Source of the DNA: JACQFV01 sp964593585
Lineage (GTDB): Bacteria; Zixibacteria; MSB-5A5; WJJR01
Direction: 5' to 3'
NCBI GenBank assembly: GCA_964593585.1
Contig: CAZQIZ010000027.1
Location: 1 to 34,846, forward strand
Length of the DNA: 34,846 nucleotides
The position numbers and the translations under genes were made by a program. Each line of letters opens with the position of its first letter. Within the stretch, counting starts at the first letter, position 1. The notes under the pieces are model-generated. The model did no database searches. It saw only the letters and a list, made by a program, of their open reading frames with translations, and was not told where the DNA came from. This document shows positions 25,285 to 33,507 of the stretch, piece by piece.

Positions 25285-25523
25285 GGCAGTCCTTGTACGG
25301 ACGAAATTCCAAGATAATACACACGAATGGGTCGGGGAGGATCACTTCTGCGGATGCGGGACGCGGCTTGTGAGCCGCTCTTGCGGGGTGGAAAGCGGGA
25401 TGTCGGGTGCCCGGCGCATCAAGGAACGCACGCCGCGATGCCTCGGGCGGACGCCGTACACCCGCGCTGCGCAACACAAGAACAGGCCTCCCGTCGCGGC
25501 GGATCGGTCTCTCTCGCCTGCGT
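25285..25523. other. Spacer between arsG-like gene and uvrB
   Basis: No gene is seen in this 239-nt stretch. It holds a short hairpin GCGGCT-TGTG-AGCCGC (25363-25378) and sequence that looks like worn GC-rich repeat. No U-tract follows the hairpin on the minus strand, so terminator function is doubtful. Confidence 0.4.
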
Positions 25524-26210
25524 TCAGATCACGCCGAATACGTATTTCGCGGTCAGATACAGGCCAGCGAGGATAAACACTACGCCGGTGATGAGACGCG
25601 ACACCTTCTCGATGCGGGGCATCTGTTTGAGAACAGTCCCGGCCCAGTGGGCGCCTAGCGCAAGACCGGCTCCGAGGACCACGACGGGTAAAGCCGTCGC
25701 CAAGCCGTAGAGCGCCGGATAGAGAATCCCGCGTCCCTGCTCGATTGAAAGCGGGATCAGACTTCCGAAAAAGAGGGCCGCCGACACCGGACAGAAAGCC
25801 AGCGCGCAGAGGAACCCAAGCAATGCCGCCCCGAGAACGCCGGCTCCCCCAAATCGCTGCGCGCGTCTGGCGAACGGCGTGCCCAGCGCAGGCGACGGGA
25901 TAAGATTGAGAAGCAACATGCCAATCAGAATCAGCAGGGGACCAATGATCTTGGCCATGACGCCCTGCAGAGCCGACGACACCGATGTCGCTGTCAGAAT
26001 GGCGGCAGTGATCAGTCCCCCCAGCACGACGTAGGCCGCCACGCGTCCGAGGCCATAGGCCAGCCCGCTCCAGAGGACACGCCGCGGGATCGCCACCTGA
26101 CGGCCGATGTAGGTCACCGCGGCGAGGTTGGTGGCCAACGGACAGGGACTGACGGCGGACACCAGGCCCAGCCAGATGGCGGTGCTGATACCAAACCAGA
26201 GATCGTTCAT
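25524..26210 (-). CDS. ArsG-family/CcdA-like efflux permease
   Basis: The 228-residue inner-membrane protein belongs to the DsbD/CcdA-type LysE superfamily. It has six or so membrane segments and two Cys-Pro motifs (SAVSPCPLATNLAA near residue 20 and CALAFCPVSAALFF near 135). This pattern matches the ArsG family annotated as aromatic arsenical efflux permeases, and it sits beside an ArsF-like protein as in arsEFG clusters. The ATG overlaps the arsF-like stop (ATGA), so the two are translated together. Alternatively it may act as a CcdA-like disulfide electron transporter; the CP motifs would fit either view. It is the last gene of the arsR-led operon. Confidence 0.78.
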   Translation of the reverse strand: MNDLWFGISTAIWLGLVSAVSPCPLATNLAAVTYIGRQVAIPRRVLWSGLAYGLGRVAAYVVLGGLITAAILTATSVSSALQGVMAKIIGPLLILIGMLLLNLIPSPALGTPFARRAQRFGGAGVLGAALLGFLCALAFCPVSAALFFGSLIPLSIEQGRGILYPALYGLATALPVVVLGAGLALGAHWAGTVLKQMPRIEKVSRLITGVVFILAGLYLTAKYVFGVI

Positions 26211-26659
26211 GGAGTGATTCCCATGAAGGCGGCGACTTCGCCGACGACGTAGTCGGCAAATTGCGCGCTGTCACCGATCACATCCCAGACCTTGTCGAGA
26301 TTGCGCGAACGCACCGGCCCGCCATTCTGATACTGCACCAGCACCAGCGCCTGCGAGACCAAGTCGTAATCCTTAATGAAATGCTCGTTGCCCGGCGCCT
26401 CGACATTGGTCGGCAGGAAGAGCAGTTTGCCGGCGCGCAGCGAGGGAGTGAAGTTGGCGAAGATGGCATCGTGGGCTGCGCGTTCGATCTTCTGGCAGGT
26501 GACGCAGCGGGCGGTGCGGTGAAAGTAGTAGGCGACATACTCGGCCGGCGCGGCGGCGACGGTGGCGGTCGATTCACCGGCGTCGCGACGCGGAATGAGC
26601 AGCCAGACGATGCTGGCGACGACAATCGCCAGCAGGACAAACTGCAGGGTGCGCTTCAT
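26207..26659 (-). CDS. ArsF-family thioredoxin-fold protein
   Basis: The 150-residue protein has an N-terminal membrane anchor (FVLLAIVVASIVWLLI) and a periplasmic thioredoxin-like domain with the motif YYFHRTARCVTCQKIE, which carries a CVTC redox pair. The VQYQNGGPVRSRNLDKVWD region follows. It resembles proteins annotated as nitrophenyl compound nitroreductase subunit ArsF, usually paired with ArsG. It may supply electrons across the membrane with its ArsG-like partner; that is inference. An AGGAG site lies upstream of the ATG at 26659. The stop overlaps the ArsG-like start. Confidence 0.75.
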   Translation of the reverse strand: MKRTLQFVLLAIVVASIVWLLIPRRDAGESTATVAAAPAEYVAYYFHRTARCVTCQKIERAAHDAIFANFTPSLRAGKLLFLPTNVEAPGNEHFIKDYDLVSQALVLVQYQNGGPVRSRNLDKVWDVIGDSAQFADYVVGEVAAFMGITP

Positions 26660-26694
26660 TGCATCTCCTCGGTCGACGACTCGCGGGCGTCGCG

Positions 26695-26928
26695 CTATCC
26701 GATCAGGGTTTTGATCTCGTCCCGGGCGGGGACGCGTCCGGCGGACTTGACCACGCCATCGACCACCAGGGCCGGGGTCATCAGCACATTGCGGCTGACG
26801 ATCTGCTGAATGTCGGTGACCTTGACGATCTCACATTCGAGTTTCAACTCACTGGCGGTCTCGTGGGTCAGTTCGGCCAGTTTGTGGCACTTGGCGCAGC
26901 CCGGGCCGAGAATTTCGATGCGTTTCAT
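26695..26928 (-). CDS. Small thioredoxin-family redox protein
   Basis: A 77-residue cytoplasmic protein of the glutaredoxin-like redox-active disulfide protein 2 family. It starts MKRIEILGPGCAKCHKLAEL, with a CAKC active site near residue 11, then EIVKVTDIQQI and the cis-Pro loop LMTPALVVDGV. A GAGGAG ribosome-binding site precedes the ATG. It lies 11 nt after the permease and just before the ArsF-like gene, as in many arsR-permease cassettes, where it may reduce the partner protein or the metalloid. It could be the counterpart of ArsE, but I am not sure of that identity. Confidence 0.88.
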   Translation of the reverse strand: MKRIEILGPGCAKCHKLAELTHETASELKLECEIVKVTDIQQIVSRNVLMTPALVVDGVVKSAGRVPARDEIKTLIG

Positions 26929-26939
26929 CGGGGCTCCTC

Positions 26940-28241
26940 TCAGAACGATCCAAAGACCAATCCGCTGAGCGTGGCGCAGGCCACTACCAGCACGGTGTAG
27001 GCAACAGTTCGTTTAGCGCCGATGACGCCGGCTATCACGATCATGCTGGGCAACGAGAGCGCCGGCCCGGCCAGAAGCAACGCCAGCGCCGGCCCCTTGC
27101 CCATGCCGCTGCCGACCAGTCCCTGCACGATCGGGACTTCCGTCAGGGTGGCGAAGTACATGAAGGCGCCGGCGATGGCAGCGAAGAAGTTGGCAAACAG
27201 CGAATTACCGCCGACTGAGTCGGCAATCCAGGCCGACGACACCAATCCCTCGTGCCCCGGACGTCCCAGCAGGAATCCCGACACCAGCACACCCGCCAGC
27301 AAAAGCGGCAGCATCTGCCGCGCGAATCCCCATGATGCGCCAAACCAGGCGGCCGAGAGGCCGCTTGAACGCGCCAGCAGAATTGAGAGCCCAACTGTGG
27401 CGGCGGCGAATGCCATTTCGGGATGGCGAGGAAACAGGATGGCCAGTGCGATGACGGAACTGGCAAGCAGGGCAACGGTCCAGAGTTTGTGGCCATACCA
27501 GCGCACCAGCGCCCCGCCCAATACCAGCGCCGCCGCGCCGGTCAGCCACCACTTAAGCCGAAAGATCAGATGCCAGATCCCGCCGGTGCCATCGCCCTCG
27601 CTCCAATTGGCGAAGACCAGTATCGCGATCAGGGCGATCAGATGAACAAGCGTGTGCGAGACCGGTTGTTCGCCGCGTCCGTCGCCGGCGACCAGCGGCG
27701 CGGCTCCGGCATCCGGCCGTTCACGGAACAGCGCCGCCATCGCCAGCCCGATCACCACCGAGAAGACGACGGCGAAGATGGCGCGCGCGACGCCCAGTTC
27801 CATGCCGAGGATGCGGGCGGTGAGGATGATCGCGAGCAGATTGATCGCCGGGCCGGAGTAGAGAAAGGCGATCGCCGGGCCGAGGCCGGCGCCGCGTTGG
27901 CGGATCCCGGCAAAGAGCGGCAACACGGTGCAGGAGCAGACGGCGAGAATGGTGCCGGTCACCGCCGCCACCGGATAGGCGATGATCTTCTTCGCCTGCG
28001 GGCCGAGCAATCTGATCACGCTCTCCTGCCGCACCAGTACGCTGATCGCCCCGGCGATGAAAAAGGCGGTCACCAGGCAGAGCAGGACATGCTCGCGCGT
28101 GTACCAGCGCGCTAACTGGACGCTCTCGGTCACGGCGCGGTCAAGACGTTCCCCGGCGGGGAGGAAGTACAGGGCGAGGAAGCCGGCAACGATCCAGAGG
28201 ACCGCTTTCCATTGATCGCGCCAGTTGAAGTCGGAATCCAT
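26940..28241 (-). CDS. DUF318/ArsP-like permease
   Basis: The 433-residue inner-membrane protein has about ten membrane segments. It belongs to the predicted permease family (UPF0718/DUF318) that includes ArsP, an organoarsenical efflux permease. The hallmark CSC motif is present (ILAVCSCTVLPLFAGIRQRG) with the following GLGPAIAFLYSGPAINLLAI. A second half repeats the pattern (TLTEVPIVQGLVGSGMGKGPALALLLAGPALSLPSMIVI), a usual internal duplication. The substrate is not proven: relatives are linked to arsenicals, other metalloids or thiol compounds. It follows arsR and an operator-like repeat lies between them. Confidence 0.88.
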   Translation of the reverse strand: MDSDFNWRDQWKAVLWIVAGFLALYFLPAGERLDRAVTESVQLARWYTREHVLLCLVTAFFIAGAISVLVRQESVIRLLGPQAKKIIAYPVAAVTGTILAVCSCTVLPLFAGIRQRGAGLGPAIAFLYSGPAINLLAIILTARILGMELGVARAIFAVVFSVVIGLAMAALFRERPDAGAAPLVAGDGRGEQPVSHTLVHLIALIAILVFANWSEGDGTGGIWHLIFRLKWWLTGAAALVLGGALVRWYGHKLWTVALLASSVIALAILFPRHPEMAFAAATVGLSILLARSSGLSAAWFGASWGFARQMLPLLLAGVLVSGFLLGRPGHEGLVSSAWIADSVGGNSLFANFFAAIAGAFMYFATLTEVPIVQGLVGSGMGKGPALALLLAGPALSLPSMIVIAGVIGAKRTVAYTVLVVACATLSGLVFGSF

Positions 28242-28260
28242 TGGTCAAACATCCTTGGTC

Positions 28261-28280
28261 ATTTTGCCAAATCGCCAAAT
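28261..28280. promoter_or_regulatory. Second operator-like motif between arsR and permease
   Basis: ATTTTGCCAAATCGCCAAAT holds two directly repeated TYGCCAAA units, resembling the half-sites of the dyad upstream of arsR. It lies between arsR and the permease and could be a second binding site for the regulator or a remnant. Confidence 0.45.
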
Positions 28281-28295
28281 ACAGGACAAAAACAA

Positions 28296-28610
28296 TCAGC
28301 GTTCGCCTCCGGCGGCGGCCGACTCCTTCGAGATCGCCTCGACGCATTCGAAAAAGCGGAAGACGCAACGGGTGCGCAGACGGTAGAAGACCATGGACCC
28401 GCGCTTTTCATCCTCGACGATGCCGGCGTTGCGGAGGATGGAAAGGTGCTTGGAGACGGTGGACATATCGGCGCCGACCAACTCGGCCAACTCGCAGACG
28501 CACCGTTCGCGGGCGGAGAGCTCCTCGACCATCATAAGGCGGCTCGGATGGGCCAGGGCCTTGATGATGTTGGCGCGCGCGGCGAGTCGTTTACGGTCGA
28601 TGGCGGGCAT
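28296..28610 (-). CDS. ArsR/SmtB-family metalloregulatory repressor
   Basis: The 104-residue winged-helix regulator starts MPAIDRKRLAARANIIKALA. The recognition helix region is ADMSTVSKHLSILRNAGIV, and CVCEL in the metal-site helix corresponds to the As(III)-binding CVC of E. coli ArsR. Its third Cys is absent here (CVCELA rather than CVCDLC); a Cys pair (TRCVFRFFEC) near the C-terminus might complete a site. Start ATG 28610 has GGGGAAG just before it; a GTG at 28640 would add ten residues. It heads the operon and is expected to be autoregulated, released by arsenite or a related thiophile. Confidence 0.93.
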   Translation of the reverse strand: MPAIDRKRLAARANIIKALAHPSRLMMVEELSARERCVCELAELVGADMSTVSKHLSILRNAGIVEDEKRGSMVFYRLRTRCVFRFFECVEAISKESAAAGGER

Positions 28611-28655
28611 GCTCTTCCCCTGTGTGCTCAAGTTACGCACCGCGATCTTGGCTGT

Positions 28656-28671
28656 TTGGCAAATTCGCCAA
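28656..28671. promoter_or_regulatory. Candidate ArsR operator upstream of arsR
   Basis: TTGGCAAATTCGCCAA is a near-perfect dyad (5-bp TTGGC/GCCAA arms, AT-rich core) 45 nt upstream of arsR, in the divergent arsR-rplU intergenic region. It is a plausible ArsR binding site; the family signature varies, so identity is inferred. Confidence 0.6.
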
Positions 28672-28740
28672 GGTCATAGCAATGGGCATCGGCGCGGTTT
28701 GGGCCGGTGGAACGGTTTGCGTTCTAAGGGGTTAAATGTC

Positions 28741-28768
28741 TTGACTTGGGCCAGTGGATTGTTATCAT
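28741..28768 (+). promoter_or_regulatory. Promoter for rplU-bamA-skp-lpxD
   Basis: TTGACT (28741-28746), a 16-nt spacer and TATCAT (28763-28768) form a good sigma-70 promoter, leaving a leader of about 48 nt before rplU. Confidence 0.7.
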
Positions 28769-28822
28769 GGGGGGCTTTGTGAGCGGTCTATTTGGGCTTT
28801 TACGGTCAGCGAAAGGTCGGGA

Positions 28823-29140
28823 ATGGGTTACGAGGCAATCATCGAAACGGGCGGGCGTCAATTTGCGGTCGGCAAGGGGGACATTTTGCGTGTCCCGCAT
28901 CTGGCCGGATCGGCCGGCGACAAGATCAACTTCGAGCGGGTGCTTTTGGTCCGCAAGGGCGACCAGACCCAGGCCGGGCAGCCGGTGGTTGCCGGCGCCA
29001 AAGTCGCCGCCGAGATTCTCGCGCAGGAGAAGGCCGACACGCAGATCGTCTTCAAGCTGCGCCGCCGTCACAATTCACGCAAACGCAACGGACACCGTCA
29101 GGAATACACCAAGGTCCGCATCACCGCGGTCCATGCCTAG
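28823..29140 (+). CDS. rplU: 50S ribosomal protein bL21
   Basis: Ribosomal large-subunit protein that binds 23S rRNA near bL20. The 105-residue protein, starting MGYEAIIETGGRQFAVGKGD, aligns over its full length with bL21 (usual length about 103). It has the conserved FKLRRRHNSRKRNGHRQEYT signature for rRNA contact. Start at 28823 is chosen for the family N-terminus; an upstream ATG at 28754 adds a non-homologous 23-residue extension. rpmA (bL27), the usual partner, does not follow; bamA begins in the last codons instead. Confidence 0.97.
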   Translation: MGYEAIIETGGRQFAVGKGDILRVPHLAGSAGDKINFERVLLVRKGDQTQAGQPVVAGAKVAAEILAQEKADTQIVFKLRRRHNSRKRNGHRQEYTKVRITAVHA

Positions 29141-31601
29141 ACTCGAGTGGCTCGCCGCTTTGAGACTGTACGGCCGTCCATATCGCGGCGGATGTAAGTC
29201 CACCACCAGCGACCCCGCGAACCGTCCTGTCGGGCTTCTCCGATGGGGCGGTTTGTTGTTGTTGCTGGCGCTGACGCTGGCGACGCCGGGGCCGGCGCAC
29301 GCACAGGGTGTGATGGTGGCCGACGTGGTGGTCGAAGGGGCGGTCACCACCGACGCCAAGTTGATCATGAGCGTCGGTGGATTGGCCAAGGGGCAGATGG
29401 TCACCCGCGAGGACATGCAGAAGGCGGCGCACCAGATCTACGCGCTCGGGCTGTTTGAGGATGTCCGCATCGAGGCCGAAGATCTGGGCGGGCAGCTCAA
29501 GGCGATCATCAAGGTGAAGGAACTGCCGCGGCTGGGCCAGCTCATCTTCAAGGGGAACGACGAGATCAAGGAGAAGGATCTGACCTTGCCGATCAAGACC
29601 GGCCAGAAAGTAAGCCCGGCCAGGATCAAGGACGCCGAGACCGCCATCCGCAAGGCATATCAGGAGAAGGGGTACTTCCTGGCCACCGTGACCGCCAAAA
29701 CCGAGCCGGGAGTGGCGCAAGACGAGGTCAACGTCGTCTTCGAAATCGACGAGAAAAGCCCGGTCAAGGTTTCCAAGGTCGAATTTTTCGGCAACGAGAA
29801 GCTCTTCGACGATGAGCTGCAGAAGAAGATGTCGAACAAGCCGCGCGGGTTTCTGCGCTCGATCTTCGGGGGCGGGCACTTCAACCGCGAAAAGTATCCC
29901 GAGGACCTCAAGGCGGTGACCGACTTCTACCGCAAGAAGGGGTATCTCGACGCGGTCATCGTCGACGACACGATCATCCTCAACGACGAAAAGACGCACG
30001 TCGAGATCCAGATCACGGTCAACGAGGGGCCGCGCTACTACTTCGGGACGTCGTCGTTTTCCGGCATGGCGGTCTTAAGCGAGGAGCGCCTGCGGCGCGC
30101 GCTCAAGTACAAGCCGGGCGATGTCTACAATCAGGAGAAGTTCGAGGACTCCGAGCAGCAGATCTACAACGCCTACCTCGAAGAGGGATACCTCTACGTG
30201 CGCATGATCGAGGACACCAAGACGGTGGACTCGACGGTCAACATCACCTACGAAATCTCCGAGGGCGTGCCGGCGCACATCAACCGGGTGGACATTGTCG
30301 GCAACACCAAGACCAAGGACAAGGTGATCCGGCGCGAGCTGGTGCTCTATCCGGGGCAGGTGTTCCGTCGCTCGCTTCTGGAGCGCTCGCTGCGCAACGT
30401 CATGCTCCTGAACTACTTCAGCAACACGGTGCCGGAGTTCAATCAGTTGCCCGATGGCCGCGTCGATCTGACGGTGCGTGTCGAGGAGAAGCCCACCGGG
30501 CAGATTCAGGTCGGCGGCGGGTATTCGGAGCAGGACAAGTTTGTCGGCACCGTCGATCTGGGCATTCCGAACCTGTTCGGCAACGGGCAGAGCGCCAATT
30601 TCCTGGTCGAGTTCGGCAAGCGCCGGCAATCGTACCGTCTGGGCTTCACCGAGCCGTGGCTGTTTGACACGCCGACTTCGGTCGGATTCGATGTCTCGCG
30701 GCTGGAGCGAACCTACGACGATCCCTATATCGCCGGGTCGGAGGATTTCACGCAGAACTCCTCGGGGCTGTCGACGCGGCTGGGGCGGCGGTTGAAGTGG
30801 CCCGACGACTATTTCACCGTCTACTGGAACTACCGTCTCGAGAATTTCGAATACACCGACTTTTCCGACTCGGCGCTGGCGGCCTCGTATGACTACAGCG
30901 AGGGGTTGGTGTCGGCGACGTCGATGACGGTGTCGCGCGATTCGCGCGATCTGCCGGAGTTTGCCACCCGCGGCAGCCGTGCCAGCTACCGGTCGGAGTT
31001 CGCCGGCGGCGCTCTGGGCGGCGACTGGAGTTACACCAAGCACAACTTCACCTACACGATCTTCCAGCGGCTCTGGAAGGGATTTGTCTTCTCGCCGTCG
31101 TGGAACATCGGCGTGATCCAGGCCGGGGCCGGCGGCCGCTCGGTGCCGTATTCGGAGCTCTTCTACGCCGGGGGCATCCGTTCCGACGGGATGATCCGCG
31201 GCTACAGCGACCGTTCGATCGTCGCCTTCGAGGACACCAGCACGGTCGCCGAGCGTGAAGCGACCATTTCCGGCGACCGGGTCGGCGATCTGGTCACCGG
31301 ACGGCTGCCGGAATACAGCACGCTGGATACCGCGCGCGGGCAGGCGATCTACACACTTAACGCACAGGTTGTCTTTCCGGTGGTCAAGCAGCAGATTTAC
31401 GGGTTGATGTTCTTCGACGCGGGCAATGTCTGGCTGAATGCGACCAGCATCGACCCGTTTGATGTCTGGACGTCGTATGGCTTCGGGTTCCGTTTGATGG
31501 TGCCGGGGATGGGGCTTTTGGGCTTTGACTTCGGCATTCCCCTCGAGGGGAACGACAAGGGCAAGTTGAAACCGCATTTTCAGTTCGGCGGGTCATTCTA
31601 A
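29133..31601 (+). CDS. bamA: Outer membrane protein assembly factor BamA
   Basis: Outer-membrane beta-barrel that inserts other barrel proteins. The 822-residue protein has an N-terminal signal (LLLLLALTLATPGPAHA) and a periplasmic run of POTRA domains (VVVEGAVTTDAKLIMSV, LIFKGNDEIKEKDLTL, VSKVEFFGNEKLFDDEL, INRVDIVGNTKTKDKVI). The C-terminal 16-strand barrel has the RGY loop motif (RSDGMIRGYSDRS), FFDAGNVW and a terminal Phe (FGGSF), the usual barrel signal. The ATG at 29133 overlaps the rplU stop, which gives coupling, but leaves an odd 36-residue stretch before the hydrophobic core; a later non-ATG start is possible. It precedes skp and lpxD, the standard order. Confidence 0.95.
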   Translation: MPRLEWLAALRLYGRPYRGGCKSTTSDPANRPVGLLRWGGLLLLLALTLATPGPAHAQGVMVADVVVEGAVTTDAKLIMSVGGLAKGQMVTREDMQKAAHQIYALGLFEDVRIEAEDLGGQLKAIIKVKELPRLGQLIFKGNDEIKEKDLTLPIKTGQKVSPARIKDAETAIRKAYQEKGYFLATVTAKTEPGVAQDEVNVVFEIDEKSPVKVSKVEFFGNEKLFDDELQKKMSNKPRGFLRSIFGGGHFNREKYPEDLKAVTDFYRKKGYLDAVIVDDTIILNDEKTHVEIQITVNEGPRYYFGTSSFSGMAVLSEERLRRALKYKPGDVYNQEKFEDSEQQIYNAYLEEGYLYVRMIEDTKTVDSTVNITYEISEGVPAHINRVDIVGNTKTKDKVIRRELVLYPGQVFRRSLLERSLRNVMLLNYFSNTVPEFNQLPDGRVDLTVRVEEKPTGQIQVGGGYSEQDKFVGTVDLGIPNLFGNGQSANFLVEFGKRRQSYRLGFTEPWLFDTPTSVGFDVSRLERTYDDPYIAGSEDFTQNSSGLSTRLGRRLKWPDDYFTVYWNYRLENFEYTDFSDSALAASYDYSEGLVSATSMTVSRDSRDLPEFATRGSRASYRSEFAGGALGGDWSYTKHNFTYTIFQRLWKGFVFSPSWNIGVIQAGAGGRSVPYSELFYAGGIRSDGMIRGYSDRSIVAFEDTSTVAEREATISGDRVGDLVTGRLPEYSTLDTARGQAIYTLNAQVVFPVVKQQIYGLMFFDAGNVWLNATSIDPFDVWTSYGFGFRLMVPGMGLLGFDFGIPLEGNDKGKLKPHFQFGGSF

Positions 31602-31630
31602 CCGGACGCGCCGACCAGATGGGAGCGACA

Positions 31631-32200
31631 ATGGAACGCACAAGTGGGCGGCTGGTCCGCTGGGGGTTGATCGCGCTGGTGGCACTGGCCGGCGTGGCCG
31701 GGATGAGCGTGAGCGCGCAGGCGCAGGGGAAGATCGGCTGGGTCGATTTGGACCGCATCCTGGGCGAATACGCCGAGTTCAAGGAAGCCGAGGAACTGTT
31801 CCGCAAGGACGCGTCGGCGTGGGAAGCCGAATTTGACAGTCTGCAGGAGGTTTATTTCACGCGGCTGGAGGACTACAAGAAGCAGCAACTGATCCTCAAT
31901 GAGGAACGCCGTAAACAGCGCGAGGACGAACTCAAGCAGTTGGAACAAACGGTCATGGAGACCAAGACGCGCCTGGAGCAGCAGGCCGAAAAACGCCGCG
32001 CCGAGCTGACCAACCCGATTTTGCAGAAGATCCAGGAAGTGGTGCAGACCATCGCCACCAACGAGGACTACGATTTCGTCTTCAACGCCTCGCAGATTTA
32101 CATGACGCCGGCGGGGATCCAGTTTGCGCCGGTGATGTACGCCAAAAAGAAGCTCGACATCACCGACCGGGTGTTCGAGGAGTTGGCCAAGATCAAATGA
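31631..32200 (+). CDS. skp: Periplasmic chaperone Skp/OmpH
   Basis: Trimeric periplasmic holdase that carries unfolded outer-membrane proteins to BamA. The 189-residue protein has a signal peptide (LIALVALAGVAGMSVSAQAQ), the family start GKIGWVDLDRILGEY and a long coiled-coil middle (EERRKQREDELKQLEQTVME), followed by a C-terminal domain (IYMTPAGIQFAPVMYAKKK). Start at 31631 is chosen because GGGAG precedes it; an ATG at 31619 is four codons earlier. It is between bamA and lpxD, and its stop overlaps lpxD (ATGA). Confidence 0.94.
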   Translation: MERTSGRLVRWGLIALVALAGVAGMSVSAQAQGKIGWVDLDRILGEYAEFKEAEELFRKDASAWEAEFDSLQEVYFTRLEDYKKQQLILNEERRKQREDELKQLEQTVMETKTRLEQQAEKRRAELTNPILQKIQEVVQTIATNEDYDFVFNASQIYMTPAGIQFAPVMYAKKKLDITDRVFEELAKIK

Positions 32201-33249
32201 CCTTCACGCTGGCCCAGTTGGCCGAGCGGCTGGGCGCCGTGTTGGACGGCGACGGTTCGGCCACGATCACCGGCGTGGCTCCGATTGAAAACGCCGGTCC
32301 CGGCCAGTTGTCGTTCCTGGCCAATTCCAAGTACGCCGAGCATCTGAAATCGACCGGCGCCGCGGCGGTGATCGTGGCGCCGGATTTGTTTGGCGTGCCG
32401 CGCGCTGAGGTCGCCCGCGGCGCCGCGTTGCTCATCCACACCAACCCCTATTTCTCTTTCTTGCAGGCGCTCTCGCTTTTCCATCCGCGTCCCGCCTCTC
32501 CCCCGCCGGGTGTCGATCAATCGGCACGGATCGGGCATCGGGTCGTGCTCGGCGACCGTGTGCATGTCGGGCCGATGTGCGTGATCGAGGATGAGGCGGA
32601 GTTGAGCGAGGGCGCGGTGATCCTGGCCGGATCGTATGTCGGCGCCCGGTCGGTGATCGGCGCCGACTCGATGATCGGCCCGCATGTGACGATCCTGCCG
32701 GGCTGCACGCTGGGGGCGCGGGTGAGGATTCACCCGGGCACGGTGGTCGGCTCCGACGGGTTCGGGTACGCTCCGGTCAACGGAAAGCACGAGAAGATTC
32801 CGCAGGTCGGCGGCGTCACGATCGGCGACGATGTCGAGATCGGCGCCTGCTGCGCGATTGATCGGGCCACCATGGGCCAGACCGTGATCGGCCGCGGCAC
32901 CAAAATCGACAACCTCGTGCAGATCGCGCACAATGTGCAAATCGGCGAGGACTGCATCATCGTCTCGCAGGTCGGCATCTCCGGCTCCACAAAGCTTGGC
33001 AATCACGTGACACTCGCCGGACAGGTGGGCCTGATCGGACACATCGAACTGGGCGACAATGTCATCGTCGCCGCCCAATCGGGCATCGTCAAGGACCTTC
33101 CCCCGAATACTGTCTGGCTCGGCTCGCCGGCCGGCGAAATGGCGCATCAAAAGCGCGTGATTGCCGCCACGCATTCCCTCCCCGAGACCCTCAAGCGCCT
33201 GCGCGAATTGGAAAAGCGGGTGGCGGAGTTGGAAGCCAACAAAAAGTAG
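32197..33249 (+). CDS. lpxD: UDP-3-O-(3-hydroxymyristoyl)glucosamine N-acyltransferase LpxD
   Basis: Third enzyme of lipid A synthesis: transfers a hydroxyacyl chain from ACP to the amino group of UDP-3-O-acyl-glucosamine. The 350-residue protein has the LpxD N-terminal uridine-binding domain (MTFTLAQLAERLGAVLDGDG ... PGQLSFLANSKY), a left-handed beta-helix of hexapeptide repeats, and a C-terminal helix (LRELEKRVAELEANKK). The catalytic His motif reads NLVQIAHNVQIGED. ATG overlaps the skp stop. Normally fabZ, lpxA and lpxB follow; here the window has an insertion sequence instead. Confidence 0.97.
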   Translation: MTFTLAQLAERLGAVLDGDGSATITGVAPIENAGPGQLSFLANSKYAEHLKSTGAAAVIVAPDLFGVPRAEVARGAALLIHTNPYFSFLQALSLFHPRPASPPPGVDQSARIGHRVVLGDRVHVGPMCVIEDEAELSEGAVILAGSYVGARSVIGADSMIGPHVTILPGCTLGARVRIHPGTVVGSDGFGYAPVNGKHEKIPQVGGVTIGDDVEIGACCAIDRATMGQTVIGRGTKIDNLVQIAHNVQIGEDCIIVSQVGISGSTKLGNHVTLAGQVGLIGHIELGDNVIVAAQSGIVKDLPPNTVWLGSPAGEMAHQKRVIAATHSLPETLKRLRELEKRVAELEANKK

Positions 33250-33411
33250 AGCGGGCCCAAACGTCTCGTCCTCGCTGGTATACCTGTTCGGTCGCTTGAC
33301 CTGCTCGAAGGCAGCGGATTGGATGCCATGCACAATTCTGCTTCCAACGCAAGGGTATGCTGTGTCGATGTCGAGGCAGTCAGTCGAAGGCGGTATCCCA
33401 TTTTTAGTTGA

Positions 33412-33428
33412 AATCGCCTGAGGCGATT
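33412..33428. other. Short hairpin between lpxD and transposase
   Basis: AATCGCC-TGA-GGCGATT, a 7-bp perfect stem in the 258-nt spacer 33250-33507, which is less GC-rich than the surrounding genes and holds no gene that I recognise. No T-tract follows, so it is not a clear terminator. Confidence 0.4.
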
Positions 33429-33507
33429 GAAAGTTGAACGGCTCCAACCCCCGTGTTTTCTTGAGCTTAGCAGAAGTTCGAGAAGACCGAGGAAGGAGGA
33501 GCCATTC

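Noticed and set aside
23245..25317. Long open frame on the plus strand opposite uvrB
   Set aside because: It is a shadow of a certain uvrB gene and shows no domain or ribosome-binding site.
28746..31601. A continuous frame that would make a bL21-region/BamA fusion protein
   Set aside because: The bL21 protein is encoded in a different frame (28823-29140); the upstream part of the BamA frame has no homology and bamA has its own ATG at 29133.
33400..33436. A CRISPR-repeat-like look (hairpin followed by GATTGAAAG)
   Set aside because: Only one unit is present, with no second copy or spacer, and no cas genes in the window.
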